This document shows, one piece after another, positions 6,586 to 13,868 of a stretch of 21,037 bases of DNA. The position numbers and the translations under genes are program-made. Every line of letters starts with the position of its first letter. Position 1 is the stretch's first letter. This DNA comes from an uncultured Collinsella sp. (GTDB lineage: Bacteria; Actinomycetota; Coriobacteriia; Coriobacteriales; Coriobacteriaceae), in NCBI GenBank assembly GCA_900554495.1, contig USHR01000007.1:1-21037 (forward strand), in the 5' to 3' direction. The notes under the pieces were generated by a model. The model searched no databases. It was given only the letters and a program-made list of their open reading frames with translations, and was not told the origin of the DNA.

Positions 6586-6752
6586 ATTTGAGTTGTGGAA
6601 AACTCCTGTTGAGAGGATGTGAGTTTTACGCAATTGACGTGCGCCTTTTGAGTAAAACCGCAGGTCGCGATTTGCTCGGGGTACTATGCAGCGCGATCGA
6701 ATCACACGCAGCTCAAACGCAGCAAAAACGCACTACGGAGGTTTCCAGCTAC
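6586..6752 (+). other. Leader region of the secreted protein gene (part of a 312-bp gene-free stretch)
   Basis: The gene-free stretch 6441-6752 holds the metY terminator, the palindrome at 6542-6585 and this leader. Here an inverted repeat GTTTTAC (6623-6629) with GTAAAAC (6652-6658) flanks TTGACG (6634-6639), a possible -35 with no good -10 partner at 17 bp. TACTAT at 6682-6687 is a possible -10 but lacks a -35. GGAGG at 6738-6742 is the RBS of the next gene. I see no RNA gene or small ORF with a ribosome-binding site. Confidence 0.35.
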
Positions 6753-7526
6753 ATGAGGATCGATTCACGAAAACCGAAAGCCGCCGCCCTTTCCGCCGCT
6801 CTGACCGTGGCACTTTTGGCGGGCGCCGGTGCAACTGATGCCCACGCCGCAACACTGTCCGATACGGTTGGATCTACTCCGTCCGAGACGACGCTGGTAC
6901 AGCCCGTTGACTATCGCGGCGATGGTTATGGTTCCATGCAGGAGTGGAACGCCTCGATGGAGGCCAAGCGTGATTCCCTGGAGATGCGCGCTCAGATCAT
7001 CATGAACATGTACGGTGACTATGCCACCGATGACGAGCGCGCTGTGCTGCAGGGTTGCATCGACGGCGCGGGTAGCCTGTTGACGATGGGGGAGGTTGAC
7101 GCCAAGTCGACCGAGCTCGATGAGCTGCGCATTGCGCTTGAGGATGCCAAGCGCAATGCGCTCGAGGCTGCCGCCGAGGCGGAGGCTGCCGAGGTCGCCC
7201 AGGCTTCGTACTACAACGCCGGTTACACTCCGTCCTACGCGTCTGCCGCGTCCTATGCGAACGGATCGGGCCTGACGCGCTCTGCGGGTGTCAATAACTA
7301 CAACGGGCGCCGCGAGACCTATTACAGCAGCAATGTGCTTTATCACTATCGCACGGGCGAATGGACTCAGGATTCTGAGGGCTTCTGGCGCGATTCCGAC
7401 GGCTATTACGTTGTTGCCGCGGGCGATATGGCCCAGGGCTCGACCTTTACGGGCTCCAAGGGTGATTGCAAGGTCTATGACTCCGGTTGCGCTGCCGGAA
7501 CCACCGACTACTACACCGGTTGGTAA
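6753..7526 (+). CDS. Secreted protein with coiled-coil segment and Cys-containing C-terminal domain
   Basis: This 257-residue protein has a clear signal peptide: basic MRIDSRKPK, a hydrophobic core to about residue 26, and a cut after DAHA near residue 32. Residues about 65-150 are charged, mostly helical and likely coiled coil (SMEAKRDSLEMRAQ; LRIALEDAKRNALEAAAEAEAAE). A Tyr/Ser/Ala-rich linker follows. The last 65 residues are Trp- and Tyr-rich and hold GDCKVYDSGCAAGTTDYYTGW, with two Cys that could form a disulfide. This ending resembles a domain I recall from wall-associated proteins of Coriobacteriia and Clostridia, loosely like 3D/RlpA barrels, but no catalytic set is evident. A cell-wall role is inferred. 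The start was chosen by GGAGG 10 nt upstream and the signal peptide; upstream in-frame codons cross the metY terminator. Confidence 0.8.
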   Translation: MRIDSRKPKAAALSAALTVALLAGAGATDAHAATLSDTVGSTPSETTLVQPVDYRGDGYGSMQEWNASMEAKRDSLEMRAQIIMNMYGDYATDDERAVLQGCIDGAGSLLTMGEVDAKSTELDELRIALEDAKRNALEAAAEAEAAEVAQASYYNAGYTPSYASAASYANGSGLTRSAGVNNYNGRRETYYSSNVLYHYRTGEWTQDSEGFWRDSDGYYVVAAGDMAQGSTFTGSKGDCKVYDSGCAAGTTDYYTGW

Positions 7527-7712
7527 TTTTTCTGCATCACGGATATTTGGCGGACGGGCGTCTTTACCGAGCTTTAGGGCAACGTAAGGACGTCCGTTCT
7601 ATGTATGCGTTTGAGTTAACAGAGCCCTTACCGTGGCGGTACGCTGGGCGTATGGATGCGGGGCACACTGGTTCTTGAGAAATAAGGTCTTTCTCTTGGA
7701 GGAAGTGGTCTT
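7527..7712 (+). other. Intergenic stretch with a weak hairpin
   Basis: CGGACG near 7550 is complementary to CGTCCG near 7590, with a large loop between. No T-run follows. I see no convincing promoter. The only clear signal is GGAGGAAG just before the next start. Confidence 0.3.
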
Positions 7713-7919
7713 GTGAATGCTCGAGATATTGCCGTTGCCGCCGTCGCGTTGATGCTTGGTTGCCTTGGTCCTACGGCCGCGCTCGTCGCGGGTATGCAGG
7801 GGTCTTGTGGGGCTGCCTCTATCGTGGTTGGCGTGTTGATCGCGGCCGCGCTGCTGGGAAGTGCGGGTGTAGCCCTTTGTCGCGACGATGAGGGCCAGGC
7901 GTCGGAGTCGCAGCTCTAA
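7713..7919 (+). CDS. Small two-helix membrane protein of unknown function
   Basis: A 68-residue protein with GTG start at 7713, preceded at about 7 nt by the strong RBS GGAGGAAG. Two hydrophobic segments are clear: about residues 6-27 (IAVAAVALMLGCLGPTAALVAG) and 34-56 (ASIVVGVLIAAALLGSAGVALC), followed by an acidic polar tail CRDDEGQASESQL. This predicts a hairpin in the membrane. I do not recognise the family. It is 186 bp downstream of the secreted protein gene and may share its transcript. The GTG start, RBS and hydrophobic pattern together support a real gene. Confidence 0.65.
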   Translation: MNARDIAVAAVALMLGCLGPTAALVAGMQGSCGAASIVVGVLIAAALLGSAGVALCRDDEGQASESQL

Positions 7920-7950
7920 CCGTTGTGAAGCTGATTTTTGGTCAAAGATG

Positions 7951-7994
7951 AAAAAGGAAGCCGCCGCGAGGGGAGTGCCCCTTGCGGCGGCTTT
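7951..7994 (-). terminator. Terminator of panE-like gene (possibly bidirectional)
   Basis: Stem AAGCCGCCGC / GCGGCGGCTT continues into AGGGG / CCCCT with a 4-nt loop. Read on the minus strand the stem is followed by CCTTTTT, so it fits the end of the PanE-like gene (stop at 8029). On the plus strand only TTT follows, so it may act weakly for the small membrane protein too. Confidence 0.85.
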
Positions 7995-8028
7995 ACCATT
8001 GGATCTGTTGGCTGCAGTATGCCGAGCA

Positions 8029-8943
8029 CTACCAGCTGCCTTCTATTTCGCGAATCCTCTGGTAGAGCCAATCGTTTTGCGGCACTTGGATATCGTGTTT
8101 GGCGGCCAGGCGGCAAATGGTGCCCGCGAACTCCTCGACTTCGGTTTTTCGTTGTGCGATGCGGTCCTGCGCCATCGAGGGCATACCGGTGGGGTCGATT
8201 CCCTCGATGAGGTGCACCATTTGCGTCAGGTCTGCCTCGGTCAGCTCAACGCCCTCGGCGTTGGCAACCGCAAGCGCCTCGCGCATGGCGGAGACAAAAC
8301 AGCGGCGCTGCTCGGAGCCCGGCTCCGTGGCGCTTCCGTAGGTCCCGCCGTAGGCCATGCAGGTCTGGTTGATGCCGTCGTTGAGCATGAGTTTGGCCCA
8401 CATGCGGTGGGCGATGTCGTCCTCGACGGTATGGGCGATGCCGCAGCGCGTATAGAGCTCGTCGATAGCGGCGACAGTCGCGGGGTCGGTGCCCGCTGCC
8501 GCGCCAAAGCGAATCTCGCCCGCATTGGTAAAGGTGAGCGCGCCGTTGAGGAACACGGCGTCCATGCCCTGGCAGATACCAAGAACGGTATGCTCCCAGC
8601 CAAAGCGTTCGGCAATCTTTTGCTCGCTCGTAATGCCGTTGCACAGCGAGGCGATGAGCGTGTTGGGTCCCACGACACGCTCCATAGTCTTGAGTGCTTG
8701 GTCGAGACCGGTGGTCTTGACCGTCAGGATGACCAGATCGGCGGGTGTCGCCTCGCTGGCGCGGACGGACGTGAGATCGCAGGGCTTGCCGTTGACGGTG
8801 AGCGCGTCGTTCGCATGGCGCTCAAAGCGAGCGTCGTCCATGACGTATTCGACGGCGTCGTTGCCGAGGGCCTTGGCAATCATGCTGCCGGAGAGCAGGC
8901 CGACGCCGCCCTTGCCGATAAAGGCGACCTTGTTGATCTGCAT
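8029..8943 (-). CDS. panE: 2-dehydropantoate 2-reductase family protein (PanE/ApbA)
   Basis: This 304-residue protein matches ketopantoate reductase, which reduces 2-dehydropantoate to pantoate with NADPH for coenzyme A synthesis. Seen: the N-terminal Rossmann motif as VAFIGKGGVG (family usually GxGxxG), the family segment VILTVKTTGLDQAL with the catalytic-cleft Lys, SLCNGITSEQKIAERF, and the C-terminal domain with the catalytic Lys and Asn region MWAKLMLNDGINQTCM, then SMAQDRIAQRKTEVEEFAG holding the conserved Glu. The family includes paralogues with other 2-keto acid substrates, so pantoate synthesis is likely but not certain. The start: GGGGAG is 9 nt before ATG 8943 but directly abuts the ATG at 8952, so 8943 is preferred. 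Terminators bracket it on both sides. Confidence 0.87.
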   Translation of the reverse strand: MQINKVAFIGKGGVGLLSGSMIAKALGNDAVEYVMDDARFERHANDALTVNGKPCDLTSVRASEATPADLVILTVKTTGLDQALKTMERVVGPNTLIASLCNGITSEQKIAERFGWEHTVLGICQGMDAVFLNGALTFTNAGEIRFGAAAGTDPATVAAIDELYTRCGIAHTVEDDIAHRMWAKLMLNDGINQTCMAYGGTYGSATEPGSEQRRCFVSAMREALAVANAEGVELTEADLTQMVHLIEGIDPTGMPSMAQDRIAQRKTEVEEFAGTICRLAAKHDIQVPQNDWLYQRIREIEGSW

Positions 8944-8961
8944 ATGAATCATCTCCCCATA

Positions 8962-8988
8962 TAAAAGGCGCCCGCATATGGGGCGCCT
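8962..8988 (-). terminator. Terminator of the 64-residue gene
   Basis: Perfect stem AGGCGCCC / GGGCGCCT with a 7-nt loop; on the minus strand it is followed by TTTTAT. It stands between the small gene at 9067 and the RBS of the PanE-like gene, so the two minus-strand genes are probably separate transcripts. Confidence 0.75.
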
Positions 8989-9066
8989 GATGGATTGTAT
9001 GTCGTCGGGGCGTTTGGTGGGCGCGCGGGGCTGCTGTTGTGAAAAAGAAACTATTGCGCAGTGCGC

Positions 9067-9261
9067 TTATGCCGCGGGGCAGACCGCAAAAACGCGCGCG
9101 GGGTATCCGACACCATCACGGACCTTAGGGAAGGTGCAGAAGATGACGGCGCCCGTGGCGGGAAGCTCGTCTAGATGGTCCATGACCTCGATCTGATAGC
9201 GGTCGACCGAGAGGATGTATTGTTCGCCGGGGTAGGGGTAGGCGTCCTCGCGTGTGGTCAC
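9067..9261 (-). CDS. Small conserved-looking cytoplasmic protein, function unknown
   Basis: A 64-residue protein with GTG start and the RBS AAAGGAGA 6 nt before it. It has no signal peptide or membrane segment. The sequence is compact and mixed (GEQYILSVDRYQIEVMDHLD, then TGAVIFCTFPKVRD and YPARVFAVCPAA), suggesting a small beta-rich fold. It is not a fragment of any family I recognise. It has its own downstream terminator (8962-8988), which supports a real gene. The neighbouring PanE-like reductase gives no firm hint. Two Cys residues (in IFCTF and AVCPAA) are too far apart for a CxxC site. Confidence 0.6.
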   Translation of the reverse strand: MTTREDAYPYPGEQYILSVDRYQIEVMDHLDELPATGAVIFCTFPKVRDGVGYPARVFAVCPAA

Positions 9262-9423
9262 GCTCGTCTCCTTTCATCGGGCTTTTTGCTGATGTTAAAG
9301 CGGTGCCGTGACGGCCTGATTTCTGCTGCGTTACGATACGTTCTCAATTGCGATTCCGATGTGTTTCGATGACGTGACGGGTTTGTTTCGCCTTGTCAGG
9401 GCTTCGATGGGAGGGGAGGGGCC
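9262..9423. other. Divergent intergenic region
   Basis: It separates the minus-strand 64-residue gene from the plus-strand aldo/keto reductase. It holds the small palindrome GCCGTGACGGC near 9304-9314 and G-rich sequence (GGGAGGGGAGGGG) immediately before the reductase start, which serves as its RBS. No promoter stands out on either strand. Confidence 0.4.
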
Positions 9424-10614
9424 GTGCAATATCGCGTTGACCCCAAAAGCGGCAACCGTATATCGGCGTTGGGGCTGGGCTGCATGAGGTTTCCCGGTGC
9501 GCCGGGACGCCCGGATGCGAAGACTGCCGACGCCATCATCTCCCGTGCGGTGGAGCAGGGGATTAACTACCTGGACACGGCCTATCTCTATCCCGGCAAC
9601 GAGGCTTGTGTGGGTGCGTCGCTTGAGCGCCTGGGCTTGCGCGACCAGGTTTTGCTCGCAACCAAGCTGCCGCATGCTTCGTGCAAATGCGCGGAGGATT
9701 TCGACCGGTTCTTCGACGAGCAACTGCGCCGCCTGCGGACCGACCATATCGACTATTACCTCATGCACAACATTACCTCGCCCGCCCAGTGGGAACGTGT
9801 GGTGGCGTTGGGCATCGAGGACTGGATCGCGCGTCAAAAGGCGGCGGGGCGCATTCGCCAGATTGGTTTTTCGTACCACGGCAGCGCGGCGGATTTCCTG
9901 ACGATGCTCGATGCATATGAGTGGGACTTTTGCCAGATCCAGTACAATTACGCTGGAGAGCGATATCAGGCGGGAACAGCGGGGCTCATGGCCGCCGCCG
10001 AGCGAGGCCTCGCGGTGTTTGTGATGGAGCCACTGCTGGGCGGGCGTTTAGCGGGCAAGCTGCCGCCACGGGCCCGCGCTGTGCTCGATAGTGCCCGTGA
10101 CCCGCATTTGCGCACTCCTGCCGCCTGGGGTCTTTCGTGGGTCTGGAATCATCCTCAGGTGACGATGCTGCTTTCGGGTATGACCGATATCGCGCAGGTG
10201 GATGAGAACGCGGTGTTGGCCGATCGGGCCCTGCCGGATTCGATGACTGCCAACCAGCTCGACACGATCGCGCACGTGCTGGATGAGTTTGAAAAATCGA
10301 ATCGCGTGCCCTGCACGGGATGCGGCTATTGCATGCCGTGCCCTAAAGGCATCAATATCCCTGGATGTTTTGCCGCCTACAACGCAAGCTATGCGCACAG
10401 CTGGTTTACGGGTCTATCGCAGTACTTTACGGCGAGCGCGGTGCGCACAAGCGAGGCCAAGCTGGTGAGCAATTGCGTCAAGTGCGGCAAATGCGCGCGC
10501 CACTGCCCACAGCATATCGATATCCCCGAGCGTCTCGATGACGTGCGCCGACGTTTCCAGCCTGGCCCCGTGACGGCAGTGCTTAAGGCCTTCGGCAAAA
10601 CGCGCTCCTCGTGA
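9424..10614 (+). CDS. Aldo/keto reductase with C-terminal double 4Fe-4S motif
   Basis: The protein has 396 residues. The N-terminal (beta/alpha)8 barrel begins RISALGLGCMRFPG. The catalytic tetrad of the superfamily is visible as Asp and Tyr in LDTAYLYPG, Lys in LATKLPH, and His in YYLMHNI. After about residue 290 come two ferredoxin-like clusters: CTGCGYCMPCPKGINIP and CVKCGKCARHCPQHIDIP. This barrel-plus-ferredoxin architecture is common in anaerobes and annotated only as 4Fe-4S-binding aldo/keto reductase; substrate and electron partner are unknown. The clusters suggest electron exchange with a ferredoxin or flavodoxin instead of, or along with, NADPH. The GTG start is preceded by GGAGGGGAGGGG. 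It is followed after 12 nt by the palindrome at 10627-10689. Confidence 0.92.
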   Translation: MQYRVDPKSGNRISALGLGCMRFPGAPGRPDAKTADAIISRAVEQGINYLDTAYLYPGNEACVGASLERLGLRDQVLLATKLPHASCKCAEDFDRFFDEQLRRLRTDHIDYYLMHNITSPAQWERVVALGIEDWIARQKAAGRIRQIGFSYHGSAADFLTMLDAYEWDFCQIQYNYAGERYQAGTAGLMAAAERGLAVFVMEPLLGGRLAGKLPPRARAVLDSARDPHLRTPAAWGLSWVWNHPQVTMLLSGMTDIAQVDENAVLADRALPDSMTANQLDTIAHVLDEFEKSNRVPCTGCGYCMPCPKGINIPGCFAAYNASYAHSWFTGLSQYFTASAVRTSEAKLVSNCVKCGKCARHCPQHIDIPERLDDVRRRFQPGPVTAVLKAFGKTRSS

Positions 10615-10626
10615 CCCTTTTATAAC

Positions 10627-10689
10627 TTGCGCTGGAATAGTTCCTGCTTGCGGCAGAATAGGGCTTAAACAGGGACTATTCCACCGCAA
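10627..10689 (+). repeat. Dispersed palindrome, copy upstream of Gfo/Idh/MocA gene
   Basis: Left arm TTGCGCTGGAATAGTTCCTG (10627-10646) pairs with CAGGGACTATTCCACCGCAA (10670-10689) at 18 of 20 positions, and one of the two mismatches is a G-U wobble. The loop contains CTTGCGGCAGAATAGGG. The flanks (TTTTATAAC before, CTGAAGGGGG after) are shared with the copy at 11794-11856. The element ends 15 nt before the GTG start of the next gene, so it is in or next to its 5' leader. Confidence 0.82.
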
Positions 10690-10704
10690 CTGAAGGGGGC
10701 TGTC

Positions 10705-11724
10705 GTGGGCCATCGGGATTCATGGGATGATTCGCGTGAGGTTCGTTGGGGCATTTTGGGCGCTGGGCACATTTCTCATCGATTTGCATCGTCGCTCAAG
10801 AAGGTCGACGGGGCACGGCTGGTGGCTGCGGCCGGCCGCACTCCTGCACATGTCGAGGAATTTTGCCGAGCGTTTTCGATTGATGCTGCGCATGGCCATG
10901 CCTCGGTCGACGATAACGGCGATGCGGCTTATGACGCGCTGATTGCCGACCCCGATGTCGACGCAATTTACTTGGCTCTTCCGCATGGCATGCATACGCG
11001 TTGGGCCTGTCGCGCGCTGTGCGCCGGAAAGGCCGTGCTGTGCGAAAAGCCGGCCGTTTTGAGTGAGGAAGAGGCTCTCTCGATTGCCTCCACCTCTCGC
11101 GAGCGCGGCGTGCTGTTTATGGAGGCGATGAAGAATCGGTTTTGCCCGATGCGCACTCGCGTGAAAGACTTGCTTGCGTCGGGTGAGCTTGGCCGTATCG
11201 TCTCGATTGAAAGCGTGCAAAAGCTCGATTACGGCGAGTCTCCTTCGGGCTATCTGCTTGATCCGCTGCAGGGCGGCTGTCTATATGACATGGGCTGTTA
11301 TGCGGTCGGTTGGTTTGAGGATTTGCTCGCGGGCGCGTGCGAGGTTTCGTCCCGTGAAGTTCGCTGGCGTGACGTATCAGGCGGCCGTGTCGATTGGGCC
11401 GACGAGATCCATATGAGCGTCGGCGGTATACCCATTCATATGGTGTGCGACGGCAAAGCAGCATATGAAAGCCGCTTAACGATTGCCTGTGAGCGGGGCT
11501 CGTTGGAAATCGAGCGTCTTCATCGCCCCGAGCTCGCCCATGTGAAGTACTCCGACGGTCGAGCACTCGAAATCGATGCACCATTTGAGGTCGATGATTT
11601 TTACGGTGAGGTGTCGCATGCGGCGCGGCTCATTCAGGCGGGGAAACTCGAAAGCCCCATCATGTCCCTAGCCGCCACACAGCGCTGTGCGCACATCATC
11701 GATGCGATTCGCTTGGAACTTTAG
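10705..11724 (+). CDS. Gfo/Idh/MocA-family oxidoreductase
   Basis: This 339-residue protein has a Rossmann motif WGILGAGHISHRF near residue 15, ALPHGMHTRWA, and the family signature CEKPAVLSEEEAL with the catalytic Lys near residue 115. The C-terminal domain holds GGCLYDMGCYAV, where members carry the catalytic His/Asp-Tyr region. It resembles trans-1,2-dihydrobenzene-1,2-diol dehydrogenase-like and sugar dehydrogenase branches; the substrate is unknown. GTG at 10705 is preceded by AAGGGGG at about 5 nt. It follows the aldo/keto reductase with only the palindrome between, so the two may form one redox unit. It differs strongly from the family member at 2187-3293. Confidence 0.9.
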   Translation: MGHRDSWDDSREVRWGILGAGHISHRFASSLKKVDGARLVAAAGRTPAHVEEFCRAFSIDAAHGHASVDDNGDAAYDALIADPDVDAIYLALPHGMHTRWACRALCAGKAVLCEKPAVLSEEEALSIASTSRERGVLFMEAMKNRFCPMRTRVKDLLASGELGRIVSIESVQKLDYGESPSGYLLDPLQGGCLYDMGCYAVGWFEDLLAGACEVSSREVRWRDVSGGRVDWADEIHMSVGGIPIHMVCDGKAAYESRLTIACERGSLEIERLHRPELAHVKYSDGRALEIDAPFEVDDFYGEVSHAARLIQAGKLESPIMSLAATQRCAHIIDAIRLEL

Positions 11725-11793
11725 GGCGTGGGGGCATGGCGCCAACGCCTGGAATGCCTTGGAGGCCTTTTCCCCTGATGCCTCTTTTATAAC

Positions 11794-11856
11794 TTGCGGT
11801 GGAATACGGTCTGTTTGCGCCAAAATATGGCACCAATAGACCGTATTTCACCGCAA
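11794..11856 (+). repeat. Dispersed palindrome, copy upstream of nfo
   Basis: Left arm TTGCGGTGGAATACGGTCT (11794-11812) pairs with AGACCGTATTTCACCGCAA (11838-11856) with one mismatch, itself a G-U wobble. The loop holds TTTGCGCCAAAATATGG. It shares the outer arm TTGCGGTGGAATA and the flanks TTTTATAAC and CAACTGA with the 10627 copy, but the inner arm differs on both sides in a paired way. It ends 20 nt before the nfo start, just before the RBS. Confidence 0.82.
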
Positions 11857-11876
11857 CTGATGAGGGGGAGTTGGAG

Positions 11877-12743
11877 ATGCTGACGATCGGGTGTCATCTT
11901 TCGACGACGAAGGGCTATCGGGCAATGGGGGAGACGGCGTTGTCCATTGGCGCCAATACCTTTGCATTTTTTACGCGCAACCCGCGCGGTGGCAAGGCAA
12001 AAGACCTTGACATGGATGACGTGGCGGCTCTGCGCGAGCTTATGGCGCAAAACGACTTTGGACCGCTGGTGGCGCATGCCCCGTATACCTATAACCCCTG
12101 CTCCGCTAAGGAGCGGGCGCGCGAGTTTGCCTTGGAGGCTATGGCGGAAGATTTGCAGCGTCTGGAAGCGCTGCCCGGCAACTACTACAACTTCCATCCT
12201 GGCGCGCATGTGGGACAGGGGGCAGACGCCGGCATTCAGATGATTGTCGACACGCTGTGCCAGGTGATGTTTGAGGGGCAGCAGACGACGGTATTGCTCG
12301 AGACCATGGCGGGCAAGGGCACCGAGGTGGGTCGTAGCTTTGAGGAACTGGCGCTCATCATTGAGGGTGTTGCCGGCAAGCGCCCCGAGCTGTCGGCCAA
12401 GCTGGGCGTTTGTTTGGATACCTGCCATGTGAGCGATGCCGGCTACGACATCATCCATGATCTGGACGGCGTACTCGACGAGTTCGATCGTGTGGTGGGT
12501 ATCGAGCGCCTGCGCGCCGTGCATATCAATGACTCCAAGAACTCTTGTGGCGCCCATAAAGATCGTCACGAGTGCATCGGCAAGGGATACCTTGGCAGCG
12601 AGGAATTTGGTGGCGGTATGCAGGTTATGCAGAATATTGTATCGAATGGCCGTTTGCGTTCGCTGCCGTTTATTTTGGAGACTCCGAACGAACTTGCAGG
12701 TTATGCAGCTGAAATTAGACTATTAAGGTCATTGCAGCAGTAA
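11877..12743 (+). CDS. nfo: Endonuclease IV (AP endonuclease)
   Basis: The protein has 288 residues (E. coli Nfo has 285). It cuts DNA 5' to abasic sites in base-excision repair and uses a trinuclear zinc centre. All nine zinc-ligand positions can be matched: His in VAHAPY, His in NFHPGAH, Glu in LLETMAGKG, Asp and His in CLDTCHV, His in VHINDSKN, Asp and His in HKDRHE, and Glu in LETPN. The order and spacing follow the xylose-isomerase-like TIM barrel. ATG at 11877 was chosen because the protein then begins MLTIGCHLS, as the family does, and GGGGGAG lies 6 nt before it. An in-frame ATG further upstream lies inside the palindrome and has no RBS. Confidence 0.95.
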   Translation: MLTIGCHLSTTKGYRAMGETALSIGANTFAFFTRNPRGGKAKDLDMDDVAALRELMAQNDFGPLVAHAPYTYNPCSAKERAREFALEAMAEDLQRLEALPGNYYNFHPGAHVGQGADAGIQMIVDTLCQVMFEGQQTTVLLETMAGKGTEVGRSFEELALIIEGVAGKRPELSAKLGVCLDTCHVSDAGYDIIHDLDGVLDEFDRVVGIERLRAVHINDSKNSCGAHKDRHECIGKGYLGSEEFGGGMQVMQNIVSNGRLRSLPFILETPNELAGYAAEIRLLRSLQQ

Positions 12744-12804
12744 TGACTGTCACAAAGTAGAGTATTCTATTCACGTTATGGGTTTGTTTCAATCAGTTTT
12801 CTCA

Positions 12805-12833
12805 TTGCAGATTCGTAATTCCGGGTGCATAAT
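12805..12833 (+). promoter_or_regulatory. Promoter of the amino-acid ABC importer
   Basis: TTGCAG at 12805-12810 and CATAAT at 12828-12833, 17 bp apart, lie about 58 nt upstream of the lipoprotein start. A 6-bp leader hairpin, GACCTC/GAGGTC (12851-12872), follows the expected transcript start and may protect the mRNA. Confidence 0.6.
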
Positions 12834-12890
12834 AGCCAACAGTTTTTGCAGACCTCTGAATCAAACGAGGTCACCGGAAGGAGACTGATT

Positions 12891-13751
12891 ATGAAGCTGA
12901 AGAAGCTTGGCGCATTTGCCGCCACGGGCGCTATGGCGCTCGCCCTTGCTCTGACGGGCTGCGGTTCGTCCAACGCCACCTCTGGTTCTGATGCCGGTTC
13001 CAGCAGCTCTGACGACGCTAAGGTCGAGAAGGTCGACGGCTCCAAGGAGTACGCGCTCGTCAAGGACGGCACGCTGACCGTCGGCACCTCTGCCGAGTAC
13101 GCGCCGTTTGAGTACAAGGATGACAACGGCGACTACCAGGGCTTTGACCTTGAGCTCATCAAGGCTATCGGTGACAAGCTGGGCCTGGATGTCGAGTATG
13201 TCAACAATGACTTTGACACGCTGGTTCCGGGCGTCGCTTCGGGCGCCAAGTATGACGTCTCCATCGCGGCTATCACCGACACGCCCGAGCGTGAGAAGGA
13301 AGTCACTTTCTCTGATTCCTACTACATGGACGATCAGGCTATCGTGACCAAGGTCGATAACACCGACATCACGGCCGACAACTACAGCGAGAAGCTCAAC
13401 AACGCCGACGCTACCATCATCGTCCAGTCTGGCTCGACCGCCGAGGCCTTTGCCCAGGAGAACTTCCCGAAGGCCAAGATCGTCCCCTACAAGGACGCCA
13501 CCGAGTGCTTCAGCGCCCTGCAGTCCGATAAGGGCGACGCCGTAGTCACCAACCGCTCCGTTGCCAGCCAGCTGACCGCCGAGCAGTTCAACACCTGCCA
13601 GACCATCAAGCAGATCAGCACCGGCGAGGAGTACGCCATCGCCATCAACCAGGGCAACACCAAGCTCAAGGACGACATCAACCAGGCCATCAAGGACCTG
13701 ACCGACGACGGTACCGTCGACGCCCTCATGGCTAAGTACAATATCAAGTAA
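12891..13751 (+). CDS. Polar amino-acid ABC importer, substrate-binding lipoprotein
   Basis: This 286-residue protein has a lipoprotein signal (MKLKKLGAF, hydrophobic core, lipobox ALTGC with Cys24), then a Ser/Asp-rich linker, then the family-3 solute-binding domain (LTVGTSAEYAPFEY, YQGFDLELIKAIGDKLG, FDTLVPGVASGAKYDVSIAAIT, ending TVDALMAKYNIK). Binding proteins of this type carry polar amino acids such as Gln, Arg, His or Cys to the permease at the outer membrane face. Binding-site residues near TDTPER and SGSTAEAF fit an alpha-amino-acid ligand, but the exact one cannot be told. It is the first gene of a three-gene operon with permease and ATPase. ATG 12891 is preceded by AAGGAGA. Confidence 0.93.
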   Translation: MKLKKLGAFAATGAMALALALTGCGSSNATSGSDAGSSSSDDAKVEKVDGSKEYALVKDGTLTVGTSAEYAPFEYKDDNGDYQGFDLELIKAIGDKLGLDVEYVNNDFDTLVPGVASGAKYDVSIAAITDTPEREKEVTFSDSYYMDDQAIVTKVDNTDITADNYSEKLNNADATIIVQSGSTAEAFAQENFPKAKIVPYKDATECFSALQSDKGDAVVTNRSVASQLTAEQFNTCQTIKQISTGEEYAIAINQGNTKLKDDINQAIKDLTDDGTVDALMAKYNIK

Positions 13752-13772
13752 AATAACTACTTGATTGCGCGC

Positions 13773-13803
13773 GGGCCCTTTCCGTTTTGCGGAGAGGGCC
13801 TTT
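13773..13803 (+). terminator. Hairpin between binding-protein and permease genes (partial terminator)
   Basis: Stem GGGCCCTTTCCG / CGGAGAGGGCC with a short TTTTG loop and only TTT following. In ABC operons such a hairpin commonly stops part of the transcripts or protects the upstream mRNA, so that the binding protein is made in excess of the permease. Confidence 0.65.
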
Positions 13804-13868
13804 GCGCTTCTCTTGACGGAGAGCGTTTCCGTCTCGTTTTGCCGGCAACTTCTACGATAGGAGCCACC

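Noticed and set aside
4947..6587. Long open frame antisense to metY
   Set aside because: It shadows metY through high-GC codon structure, has no family motif or RBS, and would cross the metY promoter and terminator.
7601..7678. Short ORF before the small membrane protein
   Set aside because: No RBS and no recognisable peptide.
7888..8964. Open frame antisense to the PanE-like gene
   Set aside because: It overlaps a well-supported gene and runs through two terminators; no RBS.
2187..11724. The two Gfo/Idh/MocA genes as a recent duplication
   Set aside because: They differ in length, cofactor motif (GTSMI versus GAGHI) and most of the sequence.
10627..11856. Palindromes read as simple intrinsic terminators
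   Set aside because: They lack following T-runs, sit at gene starts, and share conserved ends and apex, which ordinary terminators would not.
12778..12888. 36-codon ORF in the leader of the amino-acid binding protein, containing Cys codons
   Set aside because: No Shine-Dalgarno site, and the best promoter of the operon lies inside it, so it would not be on the transcript.
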